NCBI GenBank assembly: GCA_037389465.1
Contig: JAZARR010000154.1
Location: 1,860,001 to 1,924,000 of the forward strand
Reading direction: 5' to 3'
DNA: 64,000 nucleotides
DNA from: Baylisascaris procyonis
Taxonomy: Eukaryota > Nematoda > Chromadorea > Rhabditida > Ascarididae
The notes under the pieces were generated by a model that did not search any database, had not been told where the DNA came from, and saw nothing but the letters and a program-made list of their open reading frames with translations. Positions within the stretch are counted from its first letter, which is position 1. Each line of letters starts with the position of its first letter. Position numbers and translations under genes: made by a program. Shown here piece by piece: positions 23,201 to 37,022 of the stretch.

Positions 23201-26200
23201 ATCTTGGTGAACAGAATTTAAAGAGAGCATTTTATAGAATACGATTTATAGAATTGTTTTGATTCATCGAGTTTTATGGATCGTATAACGTCTATCAATT
23301 TTATTGTTTATTTTCTATAGAATTTTATAGCTGCGACGAATGCTACCATTAAACTGAAAGGCAACATATGCGGTGAATAAAATACAAGTCAGATAACAAC
23401 AAAAGAAAACAGCCAAAACTTCCGCAAGGAGCTCAGACAAATAGAGATCAAACATCTTAAGGATGAGTAACCAAGAGCTACAATAATTTGAGGATCAAGA
23501 CGACTCAACCGCAGTTTGAAAGGTAAGAGAATGAATTCATCAACGATAATGGCAGACAGCTGGCTTTAGAATATTAGGACACGAAACTGAAAATAGTGCA
23601 GAGGTGCCACACGTTTTTGGCGAGCTGTAGCTGATGCCCATATCGTCTATAAGGAGGGCATGCTGGAACATTTCTGGGAGAGGAACGTCGGAAAAACCCT
23701 CAAAATTTCAGCACAAATACCTCAATCAAAACTAAGCCTGCGACATCTCAATTATTCTAGGCTGAAGATTTTCACCCTAGTGGTGCGATTAGATTGGTAT
23801 CGACCATAGTGAACTCAGCGAAAGACAAAATGATTGGGGCATTTTTGTGCGTTCTCTAAGAGTATGATATCTGAGATCAAATACGGGAACCATAGAGGGC
23901 GTTCAATTTCAAAATCAGTCGGCAGTAAGTAATGAAGGTCCTTCGGTAATGTTCGATGCATCTATTTTAAAGACAGAGGATAAAATAGCCTGTAATTTTC
24001 AAGGATATTTCAGCGATACTGGAGCATTGCAACATTCAGTGAAAATCAGCATCACTTACAATACGAATGCCTCGAACACCGTCTGTGGAAGAAAGAACCT
24101 CACCTCTTAGGCTAATAAAGCCCTTGTATCGGAAACTGATATTAATCGAATGAAACTTTTTATGAGAAATACTTTAATGCAACAGTTGCGATCATGTTGT
24201 GAATGCATAAAGATCCTTTTGCAGAATGTTGGAAAAATAAACAGATTCAAGCAACGGATGACAAATTTTGAGGTCACAAGCGAAGGACATGGACATTATT
24301 CATGATATTACAGGAAAAATTATTGAGGTAAACGAGGAACAAAATAGGATCCTTGGGTATAGGGCATAGTAACAGTACACAGCTTTCGCTTGGAAACCCG
24401 TTCTCCCTCCCTCCTCCCGAATACTTGTCCTAACTCATTTCAGCAAGGCACCCCATTATGCCCATTTTCCAGATTCATGAGCAACATTTTTGGCGAATTA
24501 CGTGTTAGACTTTTGCAAAATCCACACATACAATTTTGATTTCACTTCTCATATTTGAGGCACAACAAGAAATAAACTGCAACATTGTAGACTGCTCTGA
24601 ATTGAAAGCAAAATGGGAGAATATTTCGCTTAAGATGATCCAATATCGCATCTCTGACGGTTACTTCGTAACTTTTTAAATAAGTAAGTTGAGATGAATC
24701 AGGTGTTCGCTTTTCACTGCAATGGCCTTTGGTTTTTGCAACAAAGGTGAGAGAAACTCACACTTGCAGGATGAGGAAAGGGAGCAAAAAAATAGGCAAC
24801 GCAGAAAAATAAAAGAAGTTGTGCAAAAAGTTGTTTCTATGGTTCATTTGAGAAGCACACTATTTCGCATTATTGAAGCCTTGTTACTGACTTTATGAAT
24901 AGCCTCTGGCAGTAACATCAACAGAACTCGTGCTTCCTCATAACACACAGATAAATGAAGCAGTAAACCTTTGTTCCTCGGACAAATATTTGAGCATTTT
25001 GCAGATAAGTTGTATTCCGACAGTCACCGGTAACCGGAGAGTGAACACCATCTTTTCTTGGGGCGTGCACCATATGTCGCATCTTAGCTCACCACTAGCA
25101 TATTTGTAAAATGATTTTGTACCTCTACCAAATATCACATGTCTTGCATTTTCGGGCAAATTTTGAGCAGCAAGTTCAGTACTGCTCGAAACACTGGTTA
25201 AATAGCACCAATCTACTTGATCTGCACCAGTGAGGCCTCAAGAAATACTCTTATTTGGCAGCCAAGCGTTCACGATATGACACCAATGGCTGTAATTTAT
25301 GGCTCTTCTTCGTGGCATATATTTCCACAAAAATTTGCATAAAGCTATAAAAGCCCGGAATATTTCCTCAAAGCTAGATGAATATGCGATGAATGCGTCC
25401 TAATTTGTTGAGCATCTCATAACCTACTTTTCACTCGGCCCTCTGCATTCTATAAAGCATCTCAACTTTAGAACGGATGTCATGCACCACCAGTTGAGAA
25501 TCAATACGTCGTTTAACACATTGAAATATTGCGAATGAATGATGTTTAATATGTCGAAGCATATCAAAAGTTCCATTCGTATGAGTCAATACTGCAGAAG
25601 ATTGACAAGAAAGTGTCCGTGAGAAAACCTTCTATCAGATAAGTTGACGTAATGAGACCTTTAGCGATTGGAAAGCATTGCGTGTCAAGCTCCAACATTA
25701 ACTGCATTCAAAAATAGAAGCAACTTGTCGAAACAACCGGCTCATTTAAGTTCATTTAAATCCCCTCCGTCCTCATTTTCACAACATTTAAAGGCAACTC
25801 GCTTAAACGACCTACACTACCCCTCTCAATTCTTGAAACTCCCGATGTTGCATATTCTAAAGCGTTCATTGCCCACAATATGTCAGAAAATACAAGAAAA
25901 ATCTTTATTTTATTGACCTCATAAAAAAGTATTTCAAAGATGTTGAGCATAATTATTTCCATAATGAACTCCTCTCGTCAATCAAGCGGAAGAAAAAGCA
26001 TCAATCTACGAAAAAACGCTGAAATTGAAGAATACAATTCCTCGTCAAGCTTTATCTTCCCTCTTTCTTTCCCCGTAATTTTTATGCGAACAAATCTACG
26101 AATATATTATGCTGCACTTATTTCCTATCATTTATAAAAATTCACAAACGGAATGCTAACATCCTCATCTTTAAAAGATTACCAAAATTCTGTAAAATAA

Positions 26201-28122
26201 TCAATAAAAACTTTGAGTGCAATTTTTTTTTAAACGAAATGGCTTTCGATCAGAGATGTAATATATTATACACTTCTTTAGAAGTCCCAATTCAATATTT
26301 ATTCATCAAAATCAATTTCCAATAAGATTTTTCAATATTCCGTTCAATTTTTGAAAAATATTCCATCAAAAAACTTGTATGAAATCAATGCGAGAATGAA
26401 TAATGCTCATATGCAATAAAAAGTGTAGTAATTCTCCAAATCCAAATGCACAACGATAAAAAGTCAACTCTGCAAAAAAATTGTGATTTGTAATTTCATT
26501 TCTAGAACGTTGAATGTGACGAAGAATTCGACGAGGTTATCATTAAGAGTTCAGCTTTCGCGCATAACAATTGTTAAAACATTCGCATTCACATTGAAAT
26601 GTTTCTTCAACATTGTGAAAAAATTTCCACAACAACATCAATATAAACGCCACATTGGCATTCTAATTTTGAAATCCGAAAATTCGGGTATCTCAGGAGA
26701 AATGACTGCACCTGAATTAAAACTTGCAAACTTGAAAACGGGTTGCAACTAATCAAATTTTCCCTCTGATGTGACCGCTCCTCTTCTCAGTATTTTTTAA
26801 GTTATCCTTTATGACTCTTTTATATGGTGCTAGAGCTGCATTCTGTTTAGGCTCAATTCTCATGAATATATATATATATGCGACTTGAATGTTTATATCC
26901 ATATTTTTACGAAAATCATTGCCCAAAGAAGATTAGATTTTACAAAAACATCTTTCCAATGTAGCCCTAATCAAGGCATTGAAAACAATTCTAAGAAAAT
27001 AGGAAAAAATAGAGGTGATACAAAAAATTCAAACTAGATATTTCATTCACAAAAATTTCTCAAACAATAAAGTCAAAAAAGAAAGGGGAAAACTCGTTAA
27101 GAAACCGTCGTCAATTCAGTACATAAATTCATAGTTATAGGCGCTCCATATAAACATCAAAACAAAATCGCGTAGCAGTAACCATCCTCTCCAAATACCA
27201 TCAGGCAACTTAGGTGACACTCGTATGTGTTAAACCGCAAATGGCGATAATAAATTTGTTCTCTGAGCAAAGTCGATCGATTTCAGCAAAAAATTGATTT
27301 GCCACCTGAAAATGGAAAATTCAACCTAAAAATCGATGTTTCAAGCTGAAAATCAACGCCTAAAAGTACGGTTTTCCATTTTCAAGAAATGTAAACAATC
27401 GACAAAGAAATTCGATAAAAGAATGACAAATACGAACTAAACAACGCCTCAAACGACAATACGTATACGGATGGAAACGAAGCGAGGTCATAAAAAGGAC
27501 GATTACAAAAACAAACAAAAACGACGCTGAAGTAATTAGAGCACAAAAAGGAGAGAACCTTGATGACATACAGAAAGAAAATACAAACTAAAATTTGGCC
27601 AATATCCACACAGTTGTAGCAATTTGTGCCACTATTAAATGCAATCGCAACAATCTTCAAATTTCAATCAGCATTAGATGTAGGGTTAATCCTTTAAATT
27701 CATGCGAAACATTACCTATATTTCGCGTTGCGTTGTTACTATGGAGGCACCTATCGCACTAGAGCAGAGCGCCATTGGCTCCAAAATTCCTCGATTGCGA
27801 AATTTAGTAAGTAAATGATGTGCACCGTAATTTCCCGTTTTCCCATAAACTCTCCAATCCTCTTATACATTCATGGTGACGCCTCCTCGGAATAATTACA
27901 TAACAACCCGCCGCAAATCTCAGTGTTACACCACGTTTCAATGCACATACATAATTGTAGACGGCCAATACAGCATTCTCCTCACGCTTGGGATCTCATA
28001 AGGGCACTAAACAGTTGCTTCCACCATAAACGGGGTAAAGGCCAACAAGAAAAATGTGTAGTCAAGAAAAGCTTACATATTGGAATGTTAGCTCCACTTA
28101 GCACAAAACGCGACCAGAATTC
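20284..28122. other. Intergenic DNA, no recognised gene
   Basis: About 7.8 kb, AT-rich. Open frames of 60-92 codons (for example near 22.1-22.3, 24.9-25.2, 25.7-25.9, 26.5-26.75 and 27.4-27.66 kb) show no family motif. Upstream exons of the minus-strand PLAT gene may lie here but I could not identify any. Confidence 0.4.
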
Positions 28123-31100
28123 TTAAAGAAGTAAGAGCCAAATGATGAAAAAGATGCCAATATACACAAATATATTCGAGAGGAACTGCTCTTCTTCCGC
28201 TTGACGACTTCCTGGCGCCGCTGCAATAAAATTCCATTTGTTATTTAATGTGAATGCACGTTCATAAACAATAGTCTATTTCGACGTAATAGCATCCAAA
28301 CAAAAACCTATATTTATAATTCGCGTGGCATGATCCATACTTATGCGATATCAACTGATAGTGAATAGCATGGTACTTACAGTCCAAAAGTGATATGTCC
28401 CAATCCAGCAAACTATAACTCATCCCAAACCATGAGTAAAAGTTGGAACTCATTTAACGACAACGAAAAATTAATAAACAAATTAATAAAGTAAAAGATG
28501 AGTGGAAAGTCAGAGAGATGAGAAAGGCGAATAAAATTTTTCACCATTTTCAACATTACAAAAAGGCGTCTGTCGTTCGAAAATAGCATGACATGCGCTT
28601 CTCTTCGCACTTCACAATATCGCACAACTTGCGAGCGTTCATATTTAGCAAGCGGAGAAACGCATCAAATAAGCTGGCACGGTATGCGCAATAAAACGAA
28701 ACATCGTGTAGGAAGGAGGTCATCCTATGTTTTTACGTAACCTTAGCTCCGTTAGTTTTCCAATTGAAACAAACGAACAGACAAACAAATACATGCATAC
28801 GCACCGATATGAAGTTGCCATAGACAGCATGCAAACCTGCAAAGTCGCATAATAAGCAGAAAAGCGCATTAAGCGAGCTGAACACACAAGTGATTTGTAT
28901 TTAGACTATCACTTGCAAATATATTGACAAAACAACTGATAACCCATTTTTTTTTCAAAAGAACCTACTACTTCCGTAAACCTTCAGGTTTTCTAGGCTG
29001 CATCTGACTAACTCCAGATGAGAATTGATTGAGTGACAGCGTTAAATATGAATAACTCAGAACGAACGGAATGCATAATAAGGAAACAAGAAATACGTTG
29101 ATATTCAACGGCCACATCATCATCGCAGCTTTCATAATTCACAAATTGGAATAACCCATCACGGCATATAAAAGAAAAAAATTTTGCACAACTAATCAGT
29201 TATACAGAACGTTACGCCGAGATCGGTTTTTCGCCCAAACTCACTCGACTAGCCGTGGAAGGGAATTACATGAGCAAACCACCAGCAGATATAGCTTATG
29301 CTGACAACCAATAAAGGCAAGGCTAAGTCAAAGTAGAATCGCATTTAGGAGGTCATCCTGTATGCAAATTATCTAACAAATTTTATTGTTCTACAATGAC
29401 AGCATATATACGCATTATATTGTACATTCAAAAGCAAGCAACGATAAAGCAGAAGTGACCTCAACACTTACGTGCATCAGGGCGACGTTCGCCGAATCCT
29501 GCGTTGAAGAAAGAAGCAAAGAATGAAATCGGGAATACGCCGATTCCCATCGAGAACTGGACACCACCTCCTCCATTGTCACCACCCCATTGGAAGCCAG
29601 GAAACCCTTGGAACCCATTCTGTAAAACCCTCAATAGCTTCATCATTCAAATAACGATGAAAGGATAAAACCATCAGCAGGTGGAAAACCAACGCCTATT
29701 ACTGCTCTCGTCCTCTGCTTCACACCCTCTCAAGAAAAACAATAGGAAGTATGGCAAGGCCTGAACAATATGAAGAAAATCATGGTGGTGCGTGAAAAAA
29801 AAAAAATTTAAAAAAACGATCAGCAGATATAAGTGAAAAGTTCCATTAAAAAAGGAAGAACGCGGAAGAATATGCATTCATTGTGGAAATTTATTTCAGC
29901 AGTTTCTTATAAGATAAGATGACCTCGTTGATTCACTTAGTTGATCAAAATGTGTGGAATCGGATCATAGATATCGAAACGAAATTTGATAACGCAGAAA
30001 ATCGGGTAGCAATTTTCTCGAAGTTTATAAGGGAAATATAATTCTGCAAAAACCGAATTAAAAAAACTTCTCAAAGACTACAGTAACACGTTCAATTAAC
30101 GATAAAGTTAGCAGCCCTAAATTCTGTTAAGTATATATAGCTACATTAGAAGTTTTTTAGTGGCTGGACGAGTGGTGGCAATGTTCACCTGTGGTGCTTC
30201 AGTTCGCTGTCCACGGGGACGTGGTGGCACTTGCTCTCTTGGATCACTTTCGGTTCCACCTCTTCCATACAGCGGAATCACCTAAACTTTGTTGTCATTC
30301 AAAATCAAAGGAATAAAATAAGAAAGTATGAAAGGACAATTTAAATAAGCTATGAGGTGACCAATCAAAGGACATTCTTTTAACGTACCTGAGAACACCT
30401 ATTCAGGAAAGGAGGACGGTGGTGAGTAATTGAGAAAATTTGGATTGCCGAGAAAGGAATGTACGCGTAGCGCCCTTTTATTTGATAGTTTCGAAGGCAG
30501 AACGTCATAGGTAGCAAGAATAGACGCCTTTAAGAACGCCAAACATTGTAGCTGCTGTCTCGATTACCGGTTTAATGCGGAGAGTATAAGCTGCCGTCTT
30601 AACATATTATAGCCTTCGATCCGTACATTCGGCTGTCATATAGTGGATAGAAATTTTGACCAAAATGGTCAATGCCATCAGCAGACTTCCTTTAATGGAA
30701 ACGTTACGAACTGCTGCTTTAAACCCCAATCTGGCACTTCAAAGCACTTTCACGCTTCTATAAAATCAGCGAAACAAAACTATAGTGCACTTATAGAAAA
30801 CACTTATAGAAAAGCAGCTCGAATAGCTAATAGGTCATGTTCTTCCCCATAGCAGCCATGACAAGTAGGCTCGTCTAATTATTTGACAAGTTAGACCTTG
30901 AAACGAAAAGACAACTTACTTTATCTTTACTGATCGCAGACTTACAAACAGGACACAACTGTCTATTGGGACGAGTGTCAAGCCACTGATGGAGACATGG
31001 CCAACAGAAGAGATGACCACACATCGAGACCACTGCATCCCGCGCTGTATCCAAACAGATGTTACACTCGAAACTGTAAATATACATTTAATGCTTAAAC

Positions 31101-32304
31101 AATGAGCGCAATCATGCTTCACAGTGAGGTCCACCAACCATCAGTGAAGTATTCTTCCGTTCTTTGGAAGGTTTGGCAGTCCACAACTGTCTGCATATAC
31201 ATATTCGTTTTCATCGTACATATGAATAACGCTTTTGTTTGCGATCCCTTTTTATAGAGACCGTTTTTATCAGGAACATATCAATATCGAAATCGGTTCT
31301 ATAAATAAATGAAAACTGTAAGAATGCATCTCTATCGTGTTCCAAACAAGATTCAATTCAATGAACTGCTTTGCGATCAGCAAATACAATATTATATCAT
31401 TACTGGATGCGCATAACGTACCGAATTACATCTAGACATCGAGAAGAAACAAGAACGTATAGAGAGGGTCGCATTAAGAGGCATATTACATAAAAAGAAC
31501 GTCTAGAGGTATGATTTCAAAGGAGAGATAGACATGCTGCAGGTTCGGCGGTCGACTCTCTCGTGCCGAAAGAGAGAGTCGACCGTCGACACCCACCTCT
31601 AGGCCCCTTCTTTCCCTTCAGTGATTAAATATCTTCGATCTGAATCATAAATAAGGAGACATCATGTCGGAACACTTAGAAAAATTTACAACTCGCAATT
31701 TTTAGGGGGAACTTGCAACGCATTAACTGTGATCTAAATCTATAACCCATAATATTTCATACGGAACAAGGATGGAAATTTCAGTGTTAGGGTGAGTTCA
31801 CATTTCAATTTGAGGAGTTTTTAATTCTTTTCAGTGCTATTTTAACGTCTTGTTGTGACATACTTCTACGAAGGGTTTAAACTGATGACTGACTCCTCCC
31901 ACTGAGTGTAGTTGGGAAGAGAGGAGGAGGAGGGGAAAAGTGGGGGGGGGGCGTATATAACCTTCATTTGCATATATAAAAACTCCTTCCAGCATGAAAA
32001 CCTAGTTGGTAAGCGAAGGAATAGAGAACACAATACATTTAAGTGAGGGAAACTTCAGCAGCAATTTTATTAGTTGACAGCAATATCACTCTTCGTTATT
32101 ATTGGGCATAGCAGATGTAGGATATAATTCCACTAACGCTATAATCAACCGTCGAACTATTCGCTTGCAAATGGAACCATCAGAATATAGCGTTAAATCA
32201 GCCTACCGAGCTCCTTCATCTTCTTTTTTCTTGCTCCGATCGGAGTGTGATGTCCCTTGCGAATCGTTGGTCGCCTGTGAAGATACACCACTGGATGATG
32301 CCAT
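28123..32304 (-). CDS. rnf-5: RNF-5, RING-type membrane E3 ubiquitin ligase (RNF5/RNF185 orthologue), 5 exons
   Basis: Exons on the minus strand: 32304-32207, 31073-30920, 30281-30189, 29619-29472 and 28220-28123. All phases join to give 196 aa, against about 180-192 aa in vertebrates. The N-terminus is short and Ser/Lys-rich. The RING (about residues 36-80) has all C3HC4 ligands: CNIC, CGH, FCWPC and CPVC, with the family phrase [20 protein letters not shown] and [12 protein letters not shown] follow, as in RNF5/185. A glycine-rich stretch leads into a hydrophobic segment ([15 protein letters not shown]), and the protein ends in a transmembrane helix ([13 protein letters not shown]) after [10 protein letters not shown]. 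In the family this ER or mitochondrial membrane enzyme ubiquitinates ERAD and other clients; C. elegans RNF-5 acts on the muscle protein UNC-95. The start was chosen as the ATG of the only N-terminal exon that fits the phase. Confidence 0.96.
31549..31585. repeat. Perfect 14-bp hairpin in rnf-5 intron 1
   Basis: CGGTCGACTCTCTC (31549-31562) and GAGAGAGTCGACCG (31572-31585) are exact reverse complements around a 9-base loop. A second overlapping pair, TTCGGC and GCCGAA, could form an alternative fold. Confidence 0.9.
31911..31951 (+). repeat. Purine tract with G10 run in rnf-5 intron 1
   Basis: GGAAGAGAGGAGGAGGAGGG followed by a run of ten G (31942-31951). Confidence 0.9.
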
Positions 32305-34256
32305 GATCAACTACCTACAATGAATTTTCTAAACTCATTGTGCTAACATTCTTCTATCGAATATTTGATTTCGAAGCTACCAAATTGATGAAAAAGAAAA
32401 CGCAAAATGAAGAAAATGTAGACTCATTAAATTAACTAATCCACAGTATATGCCGTAAGCGATTGTCATGATTGAAGAAGTCAACGCAACGCCAAACCGG
32501 AAACAAGCAAACAACGATCGAGTAATGAACCAATCACAAGAAGGTGAACATTGCATATTTCTCGATCAGAAAAATTTGTATAATCAACTAAGAACCTAAG
32601 GTGAACAATGGTGAGCAATTTGCAAAAATCTGCATAAAAGATATGCAAAATTTGCATAAAACCTAAGATGTGATATGGATCTTTAATGGCATGATGTATG
32701 TTCCAATTCTGATGCGTTGATGACCTGCTGGGACAACGTCCTTTGTATGACAGAGGCACGGAACAATACAATGACGGAAACTGGATATCTAGATTCAGGA
32801 TAGGCCCTTCCTTTCTTTTTCCTCCAGCCAACAACAGGGACATTCAGGGGTTCGTCATCTCACTTAATCTTCATCCTGACGCTGAATGCAGTAATTTATG
32901 AGTTAGATATGAAAATTTAGGTACTGCTGACTCAGTGCAAAAGGCATAACGATTATAAAGAGAATATGGTGCAAGCTCAATAAGATATTGTTATATGATA
33001 TATACTTGGGCTAACATCACGTATCCTCGGTTTCACGACTGATCTGAGAACTAAGCCATCGCTTCGAGTAAACTATGACTATAACCGTATTTATTTGATT
33101 ATTTGCAGCAATTTACGATATTAGTTAATTCGACGAAAGTGCGCTTCTATAGCTTTTTTTTTTGATTATGCCAACTTCTTCAGTGCGTCTTCGATTTGGT
33201 GATAATTTCAACGGAAATAACGAAATGAACTCCACTATGACAATAGAATCCAAGATATACTTTATTTAAATAGTGAGCATCTGATACGTTTTGAAGTCAG
33301 TCCCTATCCCACTCGCGATCGGCATTAAGAGTGAACTTAATCTCGATCTCTAGGCACCGATCAAAATGAACAGTAGGCTTTAAAACCGATGTAGTTCAAA
33401 AGCACAATTCTATTTCATTCCTCGGGCATATTCAAAAAATGCTGTTATCACAAACAATCCTAACTGAATAAAAGCAGTTTAAAGCAAAACTGGAAAGCAC
33501 GCCACCACAACGGATATTACCCGTTGATTTCTGGTCGAGAAAATATTTCAGAATGCGATGCGAATACGTCGCAACGCGAGTAGCATTCGAGCTACGCAAT
33601 ACACAACGGCCGTCCAAAAATCGATTGCTGCGCCCGCCTACACAGCGCTGCGTATTCGAACATTTCTACACGTCATCAATACACTCTACACTTGCGTCAC
33701 CACCCCGGAAAATCAGACGACGTTTTGTTGAAGCGAGAAACATGTGCCGTACATCACTCAGTTAATACCACGGGGTTTTGATTTTCCATCTTATGAGAGT
33801 TAATTAAGATTGTTCGGTGAAAGCTATTAATTAATGCGAGATATTGGAGATTATTAAATATTTGAAGGAAGAGCAGGCATAAAATGTTGTTTTGGCTATA
33901 TACCCTTAAAACAATTATGAAAGAATATGGGAATTCAAATACGGGAGAGCACTTTCACATGCGAAATCGGATATGTTAATTGATTCGACGTGTTTGCTTT
34001 GTTAGATAGTGTTCTAAGAAATAAACTGTTAAAGGTAGGTAAATTCATTTATTGCATGTAAATATTCGCTCTATATATTCCGATGTAAACAGTTCTCGAT
34101 AAGTATCAAACAGTCGCAAAATATATAATCTCTGATTTTCTAGAGGATTCTCAAATTTCATCACAAATGCAGAACAACATCAAACGATTGTTTTCTCATA
34201 CTACAATCATAAAACATGCACATTTTTCTTCAGCAGGTGGGCGGGAGAGAAGGTAA

Positions 34257-34269
34257 GGGGGGGGGGGGG
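34257..34269 (+). repeat. G13 run inside a purine-rich tract (34231-34320)
   Basis: Thirteen consecutive G, with further GGG/GGGG groups either side (GGGCGGGAGAG, GGAGGGGAAG). This could form a G-quadruplex; it creates a Ser/Pro-rich spurious frame on the minus strand. Confidence 0.9.
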
Positions 34270-35011
34270 AAGGAGGGGAAGAGAGCTCAATGGATGAGGA
34301 AGAGGAGCTGAGGGAAGGAAAAGCCGAACAGATATCGATACATTTGACACAGGTACTGAATGGAATATCCTCTTCACGTACAGGTGCTACAATTTCCAAC
34401 ACATCAATTATTTAAAAGTTCATCCATACAAGCAGTAGTACTCGATACCGTCCATAAAAAAGTGTCATATTGTAATTAAATTATAGAAATTGATCGCATC
34501 TGAATGATTTCCTAGTCGGATGAATAAGAGAAAAGAGTCAAAGATTAGCGTAGTGGCCAATAAATTCATCGAATTGATTGAGTCACTCCTTAGTAGCGAA
34601 TGTCTCATTCTCATTGCTGCGAAGTTTTGAGTATTTTCACGGGCAATTAAAAAGCATTCAAATTTCCAGATTTGAGACTATGCATATCGTATTTCCGGAC
34701 TTTTAAGCCCTGGGGTTTAGAGCATTCGGAAGCAATAATATAAGTAAAACTTCATTTCTCAATCGAAACTGATAATAAAACTCGAGCTTATTTACAACGC
34801 ATATATAATAATAACTGTAGATATTAAACTGGTGGACTAAAAGGTTCTAGTTGATTGTTTATGAGGAGTGTAATCTGCGACCTTATCACGATTTTACGGC
34901 ACAAACTTATCGGTTCTATGAAAAGGATGTTGTGATTGTTTAGAGATGGATTGCGCTTGCAGATTGTTTCTATGCGAATAAATGAAAAAGCCAGAAAAGT
35001 GGAAAACTGTT

Positions 35012-35066
35012 CAACTTTTGTTCGTATTGCCGATTCAGCCAACTTTTGTTAGTTTTGCCGATTCAG
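35012..35066. repeat. Two-copy 28-bp tandem duplication
   Basis: CAACTTTTGTT...TTGCCGATTCAG occurs at 35012-35039 and again from 35040, with three or four differences. Confidence 0.85.
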
Positions 35067-35707
35067 ATAGCATATAGACATAGATTTGCGTGTTACGACG
35101 TTTCAGTGCCTTCTGATAGGTATTGGTCTTGAAAATGGGATACCTTGGATTGAAATTGATAGGTTTCAGTTTCAACTTACATAAGTAAAGTGGAACAGGC
35201 AAACATTTATCAGTACAATGTTTGATGTTTTTCATGTGTAGTTTATAATAAAAGGCATATCGTAAACAGTGTGCTGCAACGTTATCATCTCACTAAAATA
35301 TTTATGATTCTAGCAATGAAACAATGGCGGGAAATGTCCGATTCGTTTCGTGCTCCTGTTGATTTTAACTATCGCTCACATTCACTTTCGGTTTTCATCT
35401 TTTAACAAACATTAGGGAACTATAAAAATTATATAACAATCGAATAACTTGCACCACCATTCCGATCGTGGAACGTTGTGGGAAGATCGATCCAACTTTC
35501 ATGTCATTCCTTTCATTACGCTAAATAGCCTTGCTATTAGTCAGTGTCTTTTTTTTTACTGAGGTAAGCGGAATGCACAAATTTTGATGTCCTTAACTCC
35601 CAAAAACCAGAAATCCTGGCTGAGACTCCAATTGTTTTGCTGCTAGGAAGCCTTAAAGTTTGAACCTAGGCAATCGGTGGCTTACGAGAAAATTCGGCGC
35701 CTTCAAA

Positions 35708-35770
35708 TTCATGAATCAATCAATCAATGAATCAATCGATCGATCACTCAGTCATTCAGTCAAACAGTCG
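35708..35770. repeat. Degenerate tetranucleotide repeat (AATC/GATC/GTCA)
   Basis: ATGAATCAATCAATCAATGA followed by AATCGATCGATCACTCAGTC and CATTCAGTCAAACAGTCGG words: a tetranucleotide array whose unit drifts along its length. Confidence 0.75.
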
Positions 35771-36817
35771 GTTGTTTTGTTCGCAAGTGAATAAAAGTTT
35801 CGGGAGTCCCGAAGATGGGAGATCCCGAACGGTTTTCTGGAAGGTTAGTGCTACTTAGACCAAATAAACTATGGCGGTGACGAATAGCATAAAAACTTAT
35901 ATCTCAAATCAGTTACCTCTTGCTGAGCTCCAAACTCTAAATGCAAATTTTCTGCAGCTTTGTATTTTAAAGTCTAACTGGACGCATCTACTCATCGTTA
36001 GCACTATTTGTCGAGATGGTTGATGTGTTATGAGAATAGAAATTTTCGCAATTCATATCCTCACATCAACTTAGGTTCGTTTCTGGGGAGAAAGTGGGGG
36101 AAGAGAACGGATAGGGAGAAGGGATATGAGAAGGACTGTGGTGCCTGCGGTTTACAACCGTTTGATGCCTTCGTTAGTAAGCCCTAGCATCAAAACATAT
36201 GTTGAAATGGGTTTCAAACTTAACGGAAGTGATCAGACAAACTGTTAGAAGGAGGAACCACTTATGAATGCACAATGAACTAATGGGTTTACTTTGTTTT
36301 TGAGAGTAATTGACGAAATGTGAAGTTAGGAATTAAACGTACATTGTGAAAGCATGCTTTCAGATTCTGAGATTTGTTGCTTTCCTGGATTTTTTAGGCA
36401 ACGTTTAATCGAGGAGGGCTTACAGTAAGGCACAATTACAATTTCCTCATGGGTAGGGGTGGGGAAGTTGGGATTTCTAATAGAAAGCGCAATCTTTCAG
36501 GTCTTTCCAAAGTTAGAAGAATCAAAGCGAGGGTGTAGGTAGATTGTACGGGTGGTAACTAGTACGTTGAGGCCAAAATGAAATAGACCTTCCATCTCAA
36601 AGTGCTTTATCATGCTCGAATGAGGATGTGAATAATGTTGTTGTATGTTAAAATGTTACATAAACGAAATTAGCGAATTCAAATTAACTTTGGCGTGTTG
36701 CATGCAAAAATCATCATGAAATCTTTTTTTTTTTGCTGTCGTTTAGTTCATTTGGAAATTTTTATGAAACGTTTTCGAAAAATCAGCGGATCCATGCATT
36801 TTCAAAACATTCCAATC

Positions 36818-37022
36818 TTTTTTTTCAGGTTACTCGACTTTGCAAAAAAAAGGAAAAAAAATTGAGCGTTTTCGACATATTTGTATGGCCCACATGAAGA
36901 AATTATACTCTCTTGATGTAGAAATTTTATCCGAAACGCTGAAAAAGATTGATAAAAAGAAAACGGCATTCACGTTGAAATTAAGAATTCCAATTTCTGA
37001 TAACTTGCAAATAGTCGAATAA
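36818..37022 (+). CDS. Orphan exon-like segment, lysine-rich
   Basis: A strong acceptor (TCTTTTTTTTCAG) is followed by an open frame to a TAA at 37020-37022, encoding a very basic stretch (QKKGKKIERFRH, LKKIDKKK). No upstream exon or family is recognised. It could be a terminal exon of an unknown gene or chance. Confidence 0.15.

Noticed and set aside
29475..30170. Read-through of rnf-5 exon 3 to a TAG near 30140
   Set aside because: Ignoring the donor at 30188 gives a shorter protein, but splicing to 29619 restores the conserved glycine-rich and membrane segments of RNF5/RNF185.
32481..32843. 120-codon minus-strand frame upstream of rnf-5
   Set aside because: No recognisable motif, no splice or start context, and it lies outside the complete rnf-5 model; length is compatible with chance.
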